64,000 nucleotides of DNA from Molanna angustata (Eukaryota > Arthropoda > Insecta > Trichoptera > Molannidae): contig OY754977.1 of assembly GCA_963576475.1 (NCBI GenBank), positions 11,349,089 to 11,413,088 of the forward strand. The letters are read 5' to 3'. How positions within the stretch are numbered: position 1 is the stretch's first letter; every line of letters starts with the position of its first letter. This document shows positions 35,894-47,355 of the stretch, one piece after another. The notes under the pieces were generated by a model, which saw only the letters and a program-made list of their open reading frames with translations, ran no database searches and was not told where the DNA came from. Both the position numbers and the translations under genes were made by a program.

Positions 35894-36900
35894 ACAGTGT
35901 TATTTATAAACGTGGTTTAAATAATGAACTACGGTTGAACCCCAATTTGATCACTTTTCTTATTTATAAACATGGATCAAGAGTTGAACCGTGATTCAAC
36001 TCAAATGTCAAATTGAACCGGCGGCGACGGGGATAGTTTTATACTGGTTCAACTTGACATTTCACATTTTTGATGTAAATATAAATACATACCATCACGC
36101 CATATCCCTTACGGGGTAAGCAGAGAGAACCGAGCGCCATACTCCTCTATTTTTGCACACATTCCTAGCTTCCTTTACATCCATGCATCGTTTCATACAT
36201 GCTCGTCGAATATTCAAAGTTCTTATATTTCCTTCTTTCAAAATATCATTCACATGGTCATGCCATCCATTTCTGGGGCGGCCCCTGTTATTCACTGATC
36301 AGTCGTTCATCATTCATTCTTTCAATATGTCCAAACCACCTCAAGGAATTCACTTTCATTTTACTTATAATACTATTCTTCATCTTGCATTCCCTCCTTA
36401 TGTCCTCATTTTTTATTCTATCATATTATATCGTTCTATTACATACTCTTATTAGTGATCTCATTTCCACAGCATTTATTCTACTTTCATGCGTCTTTTG
36501 AAGGACATATGATCCGTATAAATATTATCGAAAGATTTTTTAAAACATGAGATATGAGAAAAACATATAAAAAGCGATTTAATCAATTAGAATTATTTAT
36601 TGACGTTGTTTTCAAACAAAAATATCAAATGTCAAAAAGTGCAATAGCTAGAGTTTGACAGATCTATCATGTCGCGCGCACTTGTTACGTGCCGCGCATA
36701 TTGTTCTGTGGTCACGACAACCAACTATCTTTACGAAACTAAATTCGGTGCTGTCGTATGAAATAGAGCTCAAAATCGAGTTCGACTGAATTGCAGTTCA
36801 AATATGTTTATACCTAAATAAGGTTTCAGTTGAATGTGGAATATTCATTGATTTTCATGATTCAACCATGTTTCTAGGAATTTTTATAAATAATACTACT
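35894..36900. mobile_element. Repeat D, complete copy, split by LINE-B
   Basis: The left end ACAGTGTTATTTATAAACGT and right end TTTTTATAAATAATACT are imperfect inverted repeats. Both ends are followed inward by GGTTCAA/TTGAACC-rich sequence. The right part matches 21185-21707. The middle (36078-36520) is a LINE-B 3' end, so the LINE inserted into this element. Interior blocks include CGCGCGCACTTGTTACGTGC. Confidence 0.6.
36078..36520 (-). pseudogene. LINE-B 3' end, nested in repeat D
   Basis: The minus strand reads IKNEDIRRECKMKN, KMKVNSLRWFGHIERMNDER, RGRPRNGWHDHVNDILKEG and NVCKNRGVWRSVLSAYPVRD, then the stop and TATGTATTTATA. It has small indels. It is the longest LINE-B C-terminal region here besides 22980-23450. 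Confidence 0.8.
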
Positions 36901-37059
36901 TAAGTTTTCAGAATGTTTTTCACCGGCCCCTGACTTTCGTTCTTTATCTTTCACCTCTATACCTACATTTTCTTTGTCAGTAGTTTTCATGTTATGTATC
37001 TTTGCACAAATTATTTCTGCCAGATTTCTGCCCAAATAATTAATAAGTTCAAGGTTTTA

Positions 37060-37185
37060 TTTTTACTTCTTCTCTTCTCAGCTATCTCTCCACTGCTGAA
37101 TACAGGTTTTTTCCAGGTTTCTCCAGTCGTCTCTATCTTGCGTCCTCTGTATCCATCTTCGTCTCGCGACTGGGGTTGAAGACTT
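37060..37185 (-). pseudogene. LINE 3' end fragment
   Basis: The minus strand reads DRDDWRNLEKTCIQQWRDS and stops, with a GAGAAGAAGTA tail. The DRxxWR...W end is LINE-like. A further fragment at 37505-37605 reads TTKEMDRRHN in one frame and RPQKRWTDDI-like in another. Confidence 0.45.
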
Positions 37186-37189
37186 TATA

Positions 37190-37985
37190 AACAAAAAAAG
37201 AGAAGTAGAAGTGGACTGTATTTTGAAGGGCGATTCGTTGCAACCACTGCAAGGCAAAAGAAGGATATGTATGCAACACTCACTTACTTGATTTATTCCT
37301 GGTCCTCTGCCTTAGTAGATGGTCACAACTTTCACTTGGATCCTACACACGCGCGGTAAGAAAACAATTATGACGAATTAAGTGAGTAAAACGGAAAAGA
37401 TTCGGATAGTGTCAACAGGACGCGGTATGAAAGGAGACTGATTTTTTTGGGTGTAGGGCGGGCAGCGATTGCAACAATTATTATACCTATTAATGACATA
37501 TAAAATAAAATACGACAATTATTATTACATATTGGCGCCAACAGAGGTTATGTCGTCTGTCCATCTCTTTTGTGGTCTACGGACATTCTTTACATGTGCC
37601 GTGGTCGCCATTTTAGGATTATTTATACATGTATAATACCTGTATGAATGCCGATATGAAACATGTGGTTATGGTGCAGTAAACGCTTGTTTATTTGTAT
37701 TTAGATACCTTCTTTTGTAAGGTTTATAAATTAAATATCAAGTATTTTTCTAGTATTTCATTCGTACGCCTCTTTTATATCATCCCTTCATGCATCCTAG
37801 GTTTTTTTCAAGAATCTTCCTTGAATTTCTTAAGGTGTGCTGTCTTTTTAAAGTTTTTTACGCTTAGAATACACCTGGACATTATTCCATGTTTTCCTGG
37901 GTCTGTTGATATTTTTTAACCTCCAAGTCTTGATCGTTTCAGAGGTTGCAAATTTATTAAGAAAAGAACATGTCCCAGCTCCTAA
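37190..37985. other. No gene beyond a LINE scrap
   Basis: Apart from the RPxKRWTDDI-like remnant at about 37505-37605, nothing is recognisable. Confidence 0.4.
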
Positions 37986-37989
37986 GACT

Positions 37990-38205
37990 CTTAATTTTAA
38001 GAAATCTGAAAACTAGCGTGGTCGTAAAGCTATTCCTGTGAAGCTGAGGTCAAGCTATCCCTCCACCTCTTCGTTGGTCTTCCGGGGAGACGATGCCCTG
38101 GTGGGATTTCGTTTGCCGCTATGGATGGGATTCGAGATGCATCCATCCTGTTGACATGGTCCCTCGAGAATCTTCCCCTAGCTCTACTCCATCGTATGAT
38201 GTATA
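37990..38205 (-). pseudogene. LINE-A 3' end, minus copy
   Basis: The minus strand matches the second half of 45033-45437: GGGACCATGTCAACAGGATG, GCATCTCGAATCCCATCCAT and CATCGTCTCCCCGGAAGACC, encoding RDHVNRMDASRIPSIAA. Confidence 0.75.
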
Positions 38206-38728
38206 CATAGGTCGTAATATGTTTTTATTATTATATCAATTACTAAACAAAAGTTCTGAGTAATGGTGTATCTATGAGTAATGACAATATATTACTACGC
38301 GGTTTGAAATTCTGATGCTCCTTTTCCATGGAGAAATTCACATTGAAGATTAATGTTGTATTTATTTAAGTTGTTAAAGTAACTATGTTTATAACTCTTA
38401 GGACATCAAGATTATCTTGTTTTATTAACTCGCGCGGAACTCGAGTGTTTATTATCCATAATATATTATTATCCAGGTACTTACGTAACATGACATGTGA
38501 TTATTCATTTCTATGCACGTACAAAATACCTTTGTCATGTGAATATTGTCCGTATCTTGAAAATCAAATAAGTCTTACATGCAATTAGCTATCTCTATTT
38601 TTAAATCAAAATTACAATTTATTTGTTTTTTACCACTCTTCAAGTAGGTACGTATTTCTCACAGACCAAGAAATAAAACCAGTATAATTCACACATGAAT
38701 CTGGGCATGATGGTAGGTACATCTCCTT

Positions 38729-38861
38729 TATAGAGTATTTTGTTCCCTCGTCTGAACAAACTTAAATGTCCGAAACAAGTAAGAGTTTGTTCGGATGAGG
38801 GAGCGAATCAGCTCCGAAACTGGTAAATATAAAATACTCTATAGTGTAAGTTGTTATTTTA
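38729..38861. repeat. 133-bp hairpin
   Basis: TATAGAGTATTTTGTTCCCTC and CGTCTGAACAAACTTAAAT on the left, inverted AAGAGTTTGTTCGGATGAGG and AATATAAAATACTCTATA on the right. A small palindromic MITE is likely. Confidence 0.75.
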
Positions 38862-39555
38862 ATTTATTAGTTAAAATGTGCCACAAACCTGATCCCGATT
38901 TTCTCACCTAGTTCTTTCCCAATACTTTTTTCCTATGATGTTTTTTTTATGTTTATCTTAGTGTAATGTATATTTTCTTTGTTTTTTTTTCGATTTCATT
39001 GTTTTTTGTTGATATACATATATACTTTTGTCATGCTTTGTAATATGTTTTTTTTGGAAGGAATTGCCTAATGGCAATAAGCCCACCAGTGTGCATTATA
39101 TTTGTGTATATTAGGTATCTACAAAAAGATAAATAGGTAATTAAATAAACAAAGCAATAATAATATCAATAACTGCTAGCCCTAGAACAGGATTTCCTAG
39201 TTGGGCAGCAGTAATCTACTTATTGTTGTCATTATTAATATGGTGTGATAAATAAAAAAAATATATAATAATCAAGTATGAAGACCTTAATTTTTGATTG
39301 CTCTCTAAACTACCTACTTATATACTTGAATTATGTTTTGTTATTTTTTTGGTATTTTTTTTAAAAAACTTGAAATGTCTGAAGGCACTGTATAAATATG
39401 AAAATAATAATTAAAAATGTGATCTCAAACACAACTTCGACAGACCATTACTGGTCAGGTTATGAAACAAAAGTGTTTTGATTCTATGTCATAATGGAGT
39501 TCCACCAAGAATAGTCCGTCGACATACTTAATATTTTGAAGAAAAAGCTACGATA
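38862..39555. other. No gene recognised
   Basis: Poly-T rich. The AATGGCAATAAGCCCACCA stretch near 39072 resembles 28.67 kb. Confidence 0.4.
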
Positions 39556-39625
39556 AAATGGCGTTAAGTTCACCCTGCCTACCCCATGAGAAACATGGCG
39601 TGATGGTATGTATGTATGTAGTAAT
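39556..39625 (+). pseudogene. LINE-B 3' terminus fragment
   Basis: The last codons (WRxxSSPCLPHEKHG-type, shifted frame) and GGCGTGATGGTATGTATGTA match the 3' end of LINE-B. Confidence 0.65.
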
Positions 39626-40745
39626 ATTATCTTTCATACAATTCCCCTATACAAAAATACGTGTATTTGTGTAGGTTGATTCACGTATTGCACGGGATCT
39701 GCATTGGCGAGTCGGTTTCAAACAATTTATTCATTTATGTACCCTTTCAGCGTTATTATAATTTGAAATTATGTTTGTCTATAATTGGCTCATTTTAATT
39801 GTAATCTCTATTGCAATATGTATGTACAAAGCTGTTGACAATAAATAAAATAAATAAAAAAATAAAACATAAAAATACAGATTGCATACACCTTTGGAAA
39901 TTGAAGAGTTTGAAGCACTCCCTTCCTATTAAAAAAGAAATCATCAAAATCGGATTATATGATAAAGAATTACTATCGCTGATGTGACCATTGAAGAATT
40001 TGACGATTTGCTCATGGATCTCATGATCAGATCTTGACCATATTGGAATGGGACCAATCGGAAGATACCTCTTATCTAATGAAAGAAGAATCATCGAAAT
40101 CGGACAACGCAGTAAAAGGAAATCGTTGAACATACATAAAAAGTTTTCACATCGAATTGATGACTTCTCCGTTTTTGGAACTCGGTTAATAACTAGGGCT
40201 TTCGATTGTATTTGTATTTCTTGAATGCGAACAATGATCGTCATAAATTATTATTTTTTTCTACATTAAATTTAAATGTTTCGTTCAAAACTGTTTATTT
40301 AATCTACATAATAACTCGGAAGCAAAGGCGAATATCTCGTGATTCTCATATTTATCAGCATGTTTGTTTCATGTAAATTTCGACGAACGAGTATTGTATT
40401 ATTATAACGTCTCGCGAATGAACGATTCTCGGTGCATGTTAATGTCTATTTGATATCAGATGGTTTCATCTTTACTTTGTATCGTCCAGTTATTTGTAAC
40501 GGCGGATACACCAGGAAGATTTCCTCTGTTCGCTCTTCTTGTAGTGCGTAGTATGCATCATCCCGACAGCATCCACGTCTTGCTGAGCATAGTCCTTGGG
40601 ATACACGACGACACTGACACTAGACATAAAAATCGACACATGTATCAGTAGGCGTCCACACGGTATACAATGTTTACGGTATACACGGTATAAATATCTC
40701 TATCCGCATCTGTTATATTTTCAGCGGATCTTGAATGAATCTTTT
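39626..40745. other. Degraded dispersed sequence, no gene
   Basis: At 39890-40150 the plus strand has AATCATCAAAATCGGATTAT and AATCATCGAAATCGGACAAC, phrases typical of degraded insect repeats. The 149-codon minus ORF over it is probably not a gene. Confidence 0.4.
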
Positions 40746-41063
40746 ATAACAATAGTAATGGTGCAAATACTTTGCTAAATATCGCTTGTTGAGTTAAAAT
40801 TAAACACTAGTTTTGGGAGAGCACTCCTCCTACCGACAGGTGTATTAATACTAAATTATGTTATGTCTATGCTGTGTCTACTTAGTGTGTTGCTGTGTTA
40901 ATTGGTGGGGTGTAGGGGGGCTAGGGGTAAAGTATTCGGTTTTGTGATTGGTTGGACAGAAGAAGTGTATTGATGGGAGGAGTGCTCTCCCGAAACTACT
41001 AATGTTTAATTTTAACTCACCAAGTTGTATTTAGCTAAGTATTTGCACCATTATTATTGTTAT
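40746..41063. mobile_element. 318-bp MITE with about 90-bp inverted termini
   Basis: The left end ATAACAATAGTAATGGTGCA runs to GGGAGAGCACTCCTCC. The right end is its inverse from GGAGGAGTGCTCTCCC to TGCACCATTATTATTGTTAT. The central 140 bp are G-rich (GGTGGGGTGTAGGGGGGCTA). No coding is present. The target duplication is unclear. Confidence 0.85.
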
Positions 41064-41098
41064 CATGGACTACCACAAAGTTACCGTCAAATCCATCA

Positions 41099-42760
41099 AT
41101 CTTCTTCTTCTTCTTCTTCTTATGTTAGGCCTAAGGGCCTGTTATTTGCAGAGACGTTGTTCTCCTGCGAGGTTGAGTCCCAGCTGTCCTTCCACCTCTT
41201 TGGTGGTCTGCCTGGTGGTCGTCTTCCTTCGGGTCTGGTGTGTAGCTAGTCGGGTGCTATGTAAGGGATCCTGGATGCCTCCATCCTATTTACATGGGCA
41301 TACCAAAATCTCCTTCTTTGCCGACCCCATCTGACGACATCCTCAACCTCGCAGATCTCTCTGACTCTCGTGTTTCTTATTCTGTCTCTAAGCGTGAGAC
41401 CGGCTATTGCTCGAAGAGTTCTCATTTCTGACACTCTTAGTGTACTCTTCGTCATGGATGTGTCAGCCCTACATTCAATTCCATACGTCATTATGGGTCG
41501 TACACAAGTCTTATAAATTCTAACTTTACTTTTAAGTCTCATGTCGGGGTTTTTCCATATTGAATTCCTTAAGCACCCTGAGACAGAAGCAGCCTTGTTA
41601 ATTTGACCCACAATTTCTTCTGGAAGGTTACTGTTACCACATAAGTCAACACCCAGATATCTGAACTTATCAACCTGTTCTACCGCCTCACATATATATC
41701 CACAGATATATTACAGCCCATTGTGGTTCGAGAGAAGACCATACTTTTGGTTTTTGCAACTGATATTGCCATATTGTATCGTTGACTGGCTAGATTGAAT
41801 GTTTGCAAGAGCATTTGCAGGTCTTCCTCGGTCTCAGCGAATATGACGGCATCATCGGCATAGCAGACAACATATATAATTTCATCGCCCATCCTGTAAC
41901 CTTTCCCAAGTGATGTGATATCCTTCACAATCTCATCCATGATGAGGTTAAAGAGGAATGGGCTTAGGCTGTCGCCTTGCCTAATACCAGTGCTCACTCT
42001 TATAGGATTTGATAGTTGGTCATCTATTCTTATTATGGTATTCGTGTTAATGTTCAGTTTATTAATTATTCTAAACATAATGGGGGACACTCCTCTTTCA
42101 GTCAGGATTTGCGTTATGTCTGTAAGTTTAGCCCGATCAAATGCTTTAGTGAGGTCAATGAAACATATGTATGCCGCTTTATTGTATTCAATAGCCTTTT
42201 CTTTAATTTGCCGTATTATAAATATTGCATCCGTTGTGGATCGGTTCTTGCGGAATCCCTGTTGTTCCTCCCTATTTTCTATGACAGCTTCAAGCTTGGA
42301 TTTCAGGATATGAGTGAAAAGTTTGAGGGTTGAGCATAGTAATGATATTCCCCTATAATTATCGGGGTTTGCTTTTTGCCCTTTTTTGAATACAGGTATT
42401 GTGAGGCTCGTCTTCCAATCGCTAGGTGTGATTGCTGTCATAAGGATTTTATTAAATAGTTTAAGAAGTTCTTGCAACAGCTCGTCTACTGCATATTTTA
42501 TCAATTCATTTCCAATGTTATCCACGCCAGGCGTCTTCCTATTTTTCAGCTTTTTGATTGCTCCTGAAATTTCTTCTGTATGAATCTCATTCTCTCCAAG
42601 CTCATTGTCTGTCTCTTGGTTATATTCGTCCAGATTTTCGGATCAGTAGAGGTTTTTGAAATATTCCTCCCACTCTTTTATTGGAATCTTTTTTGTTTGA
42701 ATGTATTCACTCACCGGTTTTTCATCAATCTTATTAAAGAATCTTTTATATTTCTAAATT
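41099..42760 (-). mobile_element. LINE-A (RTE-like), 5'-truncated, with GAA tail
   Basis: This is the longest LINE remnant in the window. On the minus strand it begins about 42760 with KRFFNKIDEKPVSEYIQTK and IKEWEEYFKNLY, continues through the reverse transcriptase and C-terminal domain, and ends in GAAGAAGAAGAAGAAGAT. The endonuclease part is missing. Related 3' ends are at 11.8, 38.0 and 45.0 kb, so this family has been active repeatedly. Confidence 0.85.
41240..42640 (-). pseudogene. LINE-A reverse transcriptase and C-terminal domain
   Basis: It copies LINE RNA into DNA at a nicked target. The minus frame shows EIHTEEISGAIKKLKNRKT before the core, then NPDNYRGISLL, QQGFRKNRSTTDAIF, FIDLTKAFD, GIRQGDSLSPFLFNLIMDE and the catalytic YADD (41851-41862). 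A stop lies at about 42642 upstream (FKNLY*). Near 41690 the frame shifts into the piece reading VDKFRYLGVDLCG, INKAASVSGCLRNSIW, RIYKTCVRPIMTYG and RRRFWYAHVNRME. The block pattern suits the RTE/RTE-like group better than Jockey, but the clade is not certain. One shift and one stop make it a pseudogene, though the domains are well kept. Confidence 0.85.
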
Positions 42761-42789
42761 TCATTTTATGAAATTTAAATCATTGCTAT

Positions 42790-43330
42790 CCTGTGTCACA
42801 TTACACTATTCGAAAAATATCGTTCGTTTACTATGGACATGCGCGTCATGTGCGCCGACTATGAATAAATGAAGTAACGTAACCCTCAATATTAATAATT
42901 GTCCTTTCAATATAAAATTTATATATTTATTCCTTTATTTCATTAAATAAAATATTTTACTTAACCTTATGTCTTCCCTTATGTCGAATGTTTACAATGT
43001 TTTTGAAATTGTAAACATTCAGTTATACACAGCAGCGACACGCAAACTGAACGACGCCGAAATAACATCTGCAACTCGGTGTCGCGACGGCGTACACACT
43101 TGTTCATGCGCTCGATGTCTGAGTGAGCGTCTTATGTCGTCGTGTTTCCCGAGCCTAAGTCATATTTACATATTAAGCGAATACGATGGTTTGTTGCTAA
43201 TGTTTTGTGTGATGTTATTATTATTATTAATAATAATATCTTTTATTATTCCACGCCATGTTTCCCGTTTGTCCATTCACGATATTTATGTTAAACAATT
43301 TTCTTCTTAGCATTTGATAATGCTGTTTCA
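42790..43330. other. No gene recognised
   Basis: Includes a less AT-rich stretch at 43030-43160 (CAGCAGCGACACGCAAACTG). Nothing is identifiable. Confidence 0.4.
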
Positions 43331-43785
43331 GTTGCAATATTATTGGCAATAAAATTAATAGTGATGATATCCTCTTTGATTTGTTCACAATTTTTGATAT
43401 ATAATGATTCCTTCACACATATTTTTTTGATTCCTTTGACAGTTACAATATTATTGACAAAAAAATTAATCGTGATGATATCCTCTTTGATTTGTTCACA
43501 AATTTTGATATATAATGATTCCTTCACACATATTTTTTTGATTCCTTTGACAGTTGCAATATTATTGGCAATAAAATTAATAGTGATGATATCTATCCTC
43601 TTTGATATGTTCACAAATTTTGATGTATATAATGATTCCTTCACACATCTTATTTGATTCCTTTGACAGTTGCAATATTATTGGCAATAAAATTAATAGT
43701 GATGATATCCTCTTTGATTTGTTCACAAATTTTGATATATATTGATTCCTTCACATATATCTTTTTTATTCCTTTGACACTTCAC
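43331..43785. repeat. Minisatellite, about 4 units of 111 bp
   Basis: Units start at 43331, 43442, 43553 and about 43672 with GTTGCAATATTATTGGCAAT (second unit: GTTACAATATTATTGAC) and end GATTCCTTTGACA. The third unit has a few extra bases. As 111 is divisible by three, repeated open frames occur on both strands (43291-43644 minus, 43343-43657 plus). They have no family features and I do not regard them as genes. Confidence 0.92.
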
Positions 43786-43829
43786 ACATTTTGATTCGTT
43801 CTGCGAATTTAATTCTTTATCGCGTAAAC

Positions 43830-44185
43830 CGTTTTGCTTAATCGTTTTTTTATGAATGTTTATATTATATTTGTGTTCGGTGTGAAGCACCGGTATGGAA
43901 TAGTGCTTCCATTCTTTTCTATTGTTATCGCTTTCGGGTGTCCCATGAGATCCGAGAAAATCGAAAATACAACAGGCAAAATAAAATCTCACATAGTTCA
44001 GCAATGAGGTTCACCGCCCATTCTGAATGTAGTCAATATTAAAGTGAGACGAAACGGGTGTATGTGAATACATGAATGTGTCGTGTTTCCCTTTATAAAG
44101 TTACGATCACCCGCGCACCTGACGATGGTTACCCCATATTTTTGATATGTATGAATACGTACGAATTTCCGTTATGGTATGAATG
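43830..44185 (+). repeat. Repeat E, plus copy
   Basis: Contains AGTTCAGCAATGAGGTTCAC, CGCCCATTCTGAATGTAG and CACCTGACGATGGTTACCCC, matching 27790-28035 in reverse. Its end (ATATTTTTGATATGTATGAA) has lost the usual GCCGTGATGGTATG. Confidence 0.6.
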
Positions 44186-44264
44186 AAAGAATTACGTTAT
44201 ATGAAGATTTTTTATGGCCTTGTAACAAGTAGGTACATAAATATCCTCATACATTCGAACGCCG

Positions 44265-44773
44265 AGTGCATTTAGTGACGCTCTAAGCCGTTCATAATGA
44301 CCGGAAACAGACGCTCGAAAGACACTGTGGCGTTCAGATTGAACGAGTGTACGCACCAAACGCTCGGGTAAAATTGTCGGATTAAAACGCTCTGACAATT
44401 ACAGTATCTCTTGACTTCTATTTTATCTGTGGAATGATGACTTCTATTTGTTTCTGTGGTATCTATTATGTCAGTTGTCATCAATTGTCAATATTTATTT
44501 ATGTATCATTCAAAAATTTCCAATAAAAGGTCAGAGATCATTACATATTTACTCCACTACCCAATTGTTGTATTTCGATGAAAATATAACCTAAAAAGAG
44601 ACATGTATGATAAATGATATTTGATATGACATTTAGAACGCCCGATGCTACGTTCAGATTGCAACGCCGCTCGAAAGCGTTCAGTGAGATTGGTGTGAAT
44701 AACGCCATAATCTGCAACTTCAGGTACATCCGACGTCCGACGTAGAGCGTTGTATCTGAACACAGACCTGAAC
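44265..44773. mobile_element. GGGCTG-family MITE, copy 2 (inverted)
   Basis: Reverse complement of the 22028-22618 family: CACTGTGGCGTTCAGATTGA, TGACTTCTATTTGTTTCTGT, ACGCCCGATGCTACGTTCAG, TTCAGTGAGATTGGTGTGAA. It has the uninterrupted site TACGTTCAGATTGCAACGCC that is occupied in copy 3. Confidence 0.8.
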
Positions 44774-44774
44774 T

Positions 44775-44878
44775 AGACATAAATGTACCTACTACATGTG
44801 AACGAAATCGGTCGTCGCAGGATTGGAACTCGCGACCACCGGATTACTTATCAGCGCGCTAACCTCTCTGCCACCACC
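44775..44878 (-). mobile_element. tRNA-derived SINE, family C
   Basis: The minus strand reads GGTGGCAGAGAGGTTAGCGC and GGTCGCGAGTTCCAATCCTG, the same head as 23985-24104 with a changed B box. Confidence 0.72.
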
Positions 44879-45032
44879 AATCATTTCTATTTTTTTTGTT
44901 GTAATGTGATAATAATATGATGATGATTATTAATACTGTGGACAAACGTAATTGGTCTGTTTTTTATGTATTTCATAGTATATTATTATATATAGTTTAT
45001 TTGTTTAGTTTGTTTATTTTATAAGACTGTTT

Positions 45033-45437
45033 TTGTCCCTTAAAGATAAATATAGACATATTATGGCATATGCGGTGGAGACAAGAGCCGACACGATCAG
45101 AACCAAAAATCCCCTACGAACATCGGAAATTAAGGTTTTAAGGGCTATCACAGGGAAGACGCTTAGGGACAGAATTCGCAATGACGACATTAGGCGGACC
45201 TGTGAGACCGAGGACATCATACGATGGAGTAGAGCTAGGAGAAGATTCTGGAGGGACCATGTCAACAGGATGGACGCATCTCGAATCCCATCCATAGCGG
45301 CAAATGAAATCCCACTAGGGCATCGCCTCCCCGGAAGACCACCGAAGAGGTGGAGGGATAGGTGGACCTCAGCTTCACAGGAATAGCTTTCTCGAAAAAA
45401 CAGATCTACGATCTAATATAAGAGGAAGAAGAATAAA
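45033..45437 (+). pseudogene. LINE-A subfamily 3' end
   Basis: The frame reads YAVETRADTIRTKN, SEIKVLRAITGKTLRDRIRN, RRRFWRDHVNRMDASRIPS and GRPPKRWRDRWTSASQE, then a stop (45386) and a GAGGAAGAAGAATAA end. It is related to, but distinct from, the 41.1-kb LINE. It is the same subfamily as 37990-38205. Confidence 0.82.
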
Positions 45438-45776
45438 TATAGACATTGTATTTTCTGATAATGATGGTGCGCAATATTTTCCAATACGAATTTTTTTGCT
45501 TTCCAATTGGAATGGCGTAAAAATTTAAGGTATTATATTGTAGACATAATTGTGCCACATTGCGGTACAACAATTTTTCTGACATTGTAGGTAGACATGA
45601 ATAGAAGTTAATTATAATATTGAAGTATGTATATAGTAGGAATGCTATAATATAACTGATAATGTAGATAAATTGATCTATTGCACTATTATTATAAAAA
45701 TCATCATCAATATCATCAAAACGTTTCATTTTTCGTATACGATCATGAAGTTTTTTTTTATTTTTCTGTTTAAGTT
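45438..45776. other. No gene recognised
   Basis: AT-rich flank of the Tc1-like element. The minus ORF 45406-45864 runs from here into the transposon end and has no domain. Confidence 0.4.
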
Positions 45777-46079
45777 TACAGACGGTGGCCAAATTAATAC
45801 AATCAAAGGAAAAAAATGCAAAAATAATTGTATTTTTAGCTGTTATCCAGCAAAATCGAATCACATCAGTATATTTTTAATTGTGGCAACTCCCTTCATT
45901 ATTGTTATCGTACTTGCAACACTTTTTAAGCATCAACATGAAGTTTGTCACATACAAGATACGATAATGTCAGTTTAGTATTGGTCTTCACAGAGTGTGC
46001 GGGTGTTAATGGAATATTTTGCCCATTGATTTTGTGTTTATTTGAGACAGTGTTTCTTACATTTTTTTTTAAATAACAG

Positions 46080-46200
46080 GTAAACCTAATATTTATTACT
46101 AAATATTTATCACAATTATACTACTTATCAAATTATTACGATTTTGATAAATTATTTTCTAAATGTATGCTGAATTTCAGAATTTTTTGGTTTATTTTAG
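46080..46200 (+). other. Possible 5' UTR intron of the Tc1-like gene
   Basis: AACAG|GTAAAC at 46080 could be a donor. TTTATTTTAG ending at 46200, three bases before the ATG, or GAATTTCAG at 46180, could be the acceptor, with TTACTAAAT as a branch-like site. This is inference from splice-site form only. Confidence 0.35.
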
Positions 46201-46202
46201 AA

Positions 46203-47319
46203 ATGGGAAGATCTTGTGACCTCACTCCAAGAAAAAAATCTAAAATTGCAACCCTTCTTGGTCACTGTGAATACAGTCAACGAGAAATTGCCACACTTAC
46301 CAATGTTTCTCAATATTCTGTGCACAAAATAAGTAGGCAAATGAAAGGAAATGTACCCCTTGAACCATCTCGAATAGGAAAATGTGGACGAAAGCGCATT
46401 ACTACTCCGCGAACAGAAAGAAAAATCAGAAATGTTGCTCTAGAAAATAGACAGAAGCCTCGAAAAGTAATAAAATCTATTTTGCAGACCACAGGAGTCA
46501 ATATATCTGATCGTACATTGAGACGAAGATTGGTGGAAATGGACCTCAAATGTTATCGCCCAGTGAAAAAGCCAAAACTAACACCTGAAATGCGTAAAAA
46601 GCGACTAGAATGGGCACTAAAACACCAAAATTGGAACGAAGACGATTGGAGCAAGGTATTAGAATGTAAAATAAGTTTTTATGAAACTTTCTGTATTAAA
46701 TAAAATTGACTAGTGAAAACTTCTCGTGTTCTTTCAGGTTTGTTTTTCTGATGAATCCTCAATCCAAATACTGCAGGACAAAACTCAATATGTGAGAAGA
46801 AGGCCAGGTGAAAAATATAATGAGGAATGTGTGGTCCAAAGAGTGAAGCACCCTCAGTCAATAATGATCTGGTCAGTGATTAGTGGGATGGGTATGGGAA
46901 GGCTGTATATTGTGAATGGCACAATGCGCCAGGACCAGTATATAGAAGTTTTAAAAGGGAGACTAAAGCCTCAAGTGGCCGAATGGTTTCCAAATGGAAA
47001 ATATGTATTTATGCATGATTCTGCACCCTGCCACAAAGCGAAAACCGTTACTAAATTTCTAGAAGGAGAAAAAATAAAGGTATTAGATTGGCCAGGAAAT
47101 TCACCGGATCTAAATCCAATTGAAAACGTTTGGGAGGCTCTGAAAAGGGCAATTGTAAAAAAAGGTGTCATCACCAACAAAAGACAACTAATAGAAAACA
47201 TAATTGAGGCATGGCACAACACACCAGAATTAAAAAATATCTCAATTAAATGTATCTCCAGCATGCCCAGAAGAATATCAGCAGTAATTAAAGCTAAGGG
47301 AGGATTTACTAAATATTGA
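46203..47319 (+). CDS. Tc1-like transposase, DD34E, exons 46203-46655 and 46738-47319
   Basis: This is a cut-and-paste transposase acting in the nucleus on the terminal repeats at TA sites. Exon 1 gives 151 codons: an N-terminal HTH (SQREIATLTNVSQYSVHKI, residues 25-43), the AT-hook-like linker GRKR (62-65) and a second HTH (VNISDRTLRRRLVEMDLK). Exon 2 gives 193: VCFSDES with catalytic D156, HDSAPCHK with D245 and PIENVW with E280, 34 residues after D245. The total of 344 residues matches the family. Joining at the phase-0 intron gives WSKV|CFSDES, exactly the usual Tc1 motif (W..VlFSDES), a strong argument for real splicing. The ATG at 46203 was preferred over the in-frame ATG at 46167 because MGRSCDLTPRKK begins like relatives. 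Without splicing the protein stops after 167 residues. Confidence 0.92.
46656..46737 (+). other. 82-bp GT-AG intron in the transposase gene
   Basis: The exon end GGAGCAAG is followed by GTATTAGAATG. The 3' side is TTCTCGTGTTCTTTCAG, a pyrimidine-rich tract before AG, then GTTTGTTTTT. ATTGACTAG about 30 bases upstream may be the branch site. 82 is not a multiple of three and the intron has an in-frame TAA (46701-46703), so retention cuts the protein before the catalytic D. Confidence 0.88.
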
Positions 47320-47349
47320 TCATTTTACCATAAAACGTATTTTATTATC

Positions 47350-47355
47350 AATAAA
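47350..47355 (+). terminator. AATAAA polyadenylation signal
   Basis: AATAAA 31 bases after the transposase stop and inside the transposon, in the right place for 3' end formation of its mRNA. Confidence 0.65.

Noticed and set aside
39795..40244. 149-codon minus-strand ORF
   Set aside because: It is antisense to degraded repeat phrases (ATCATCGAAATCGG) and has no recognisable motif.
43291..43657. CRISPR-like array
   Set aside because: Repeats are directly adjacent 111-bp units with no unique spacers, in a eukaryotic genome: a minisatellite.
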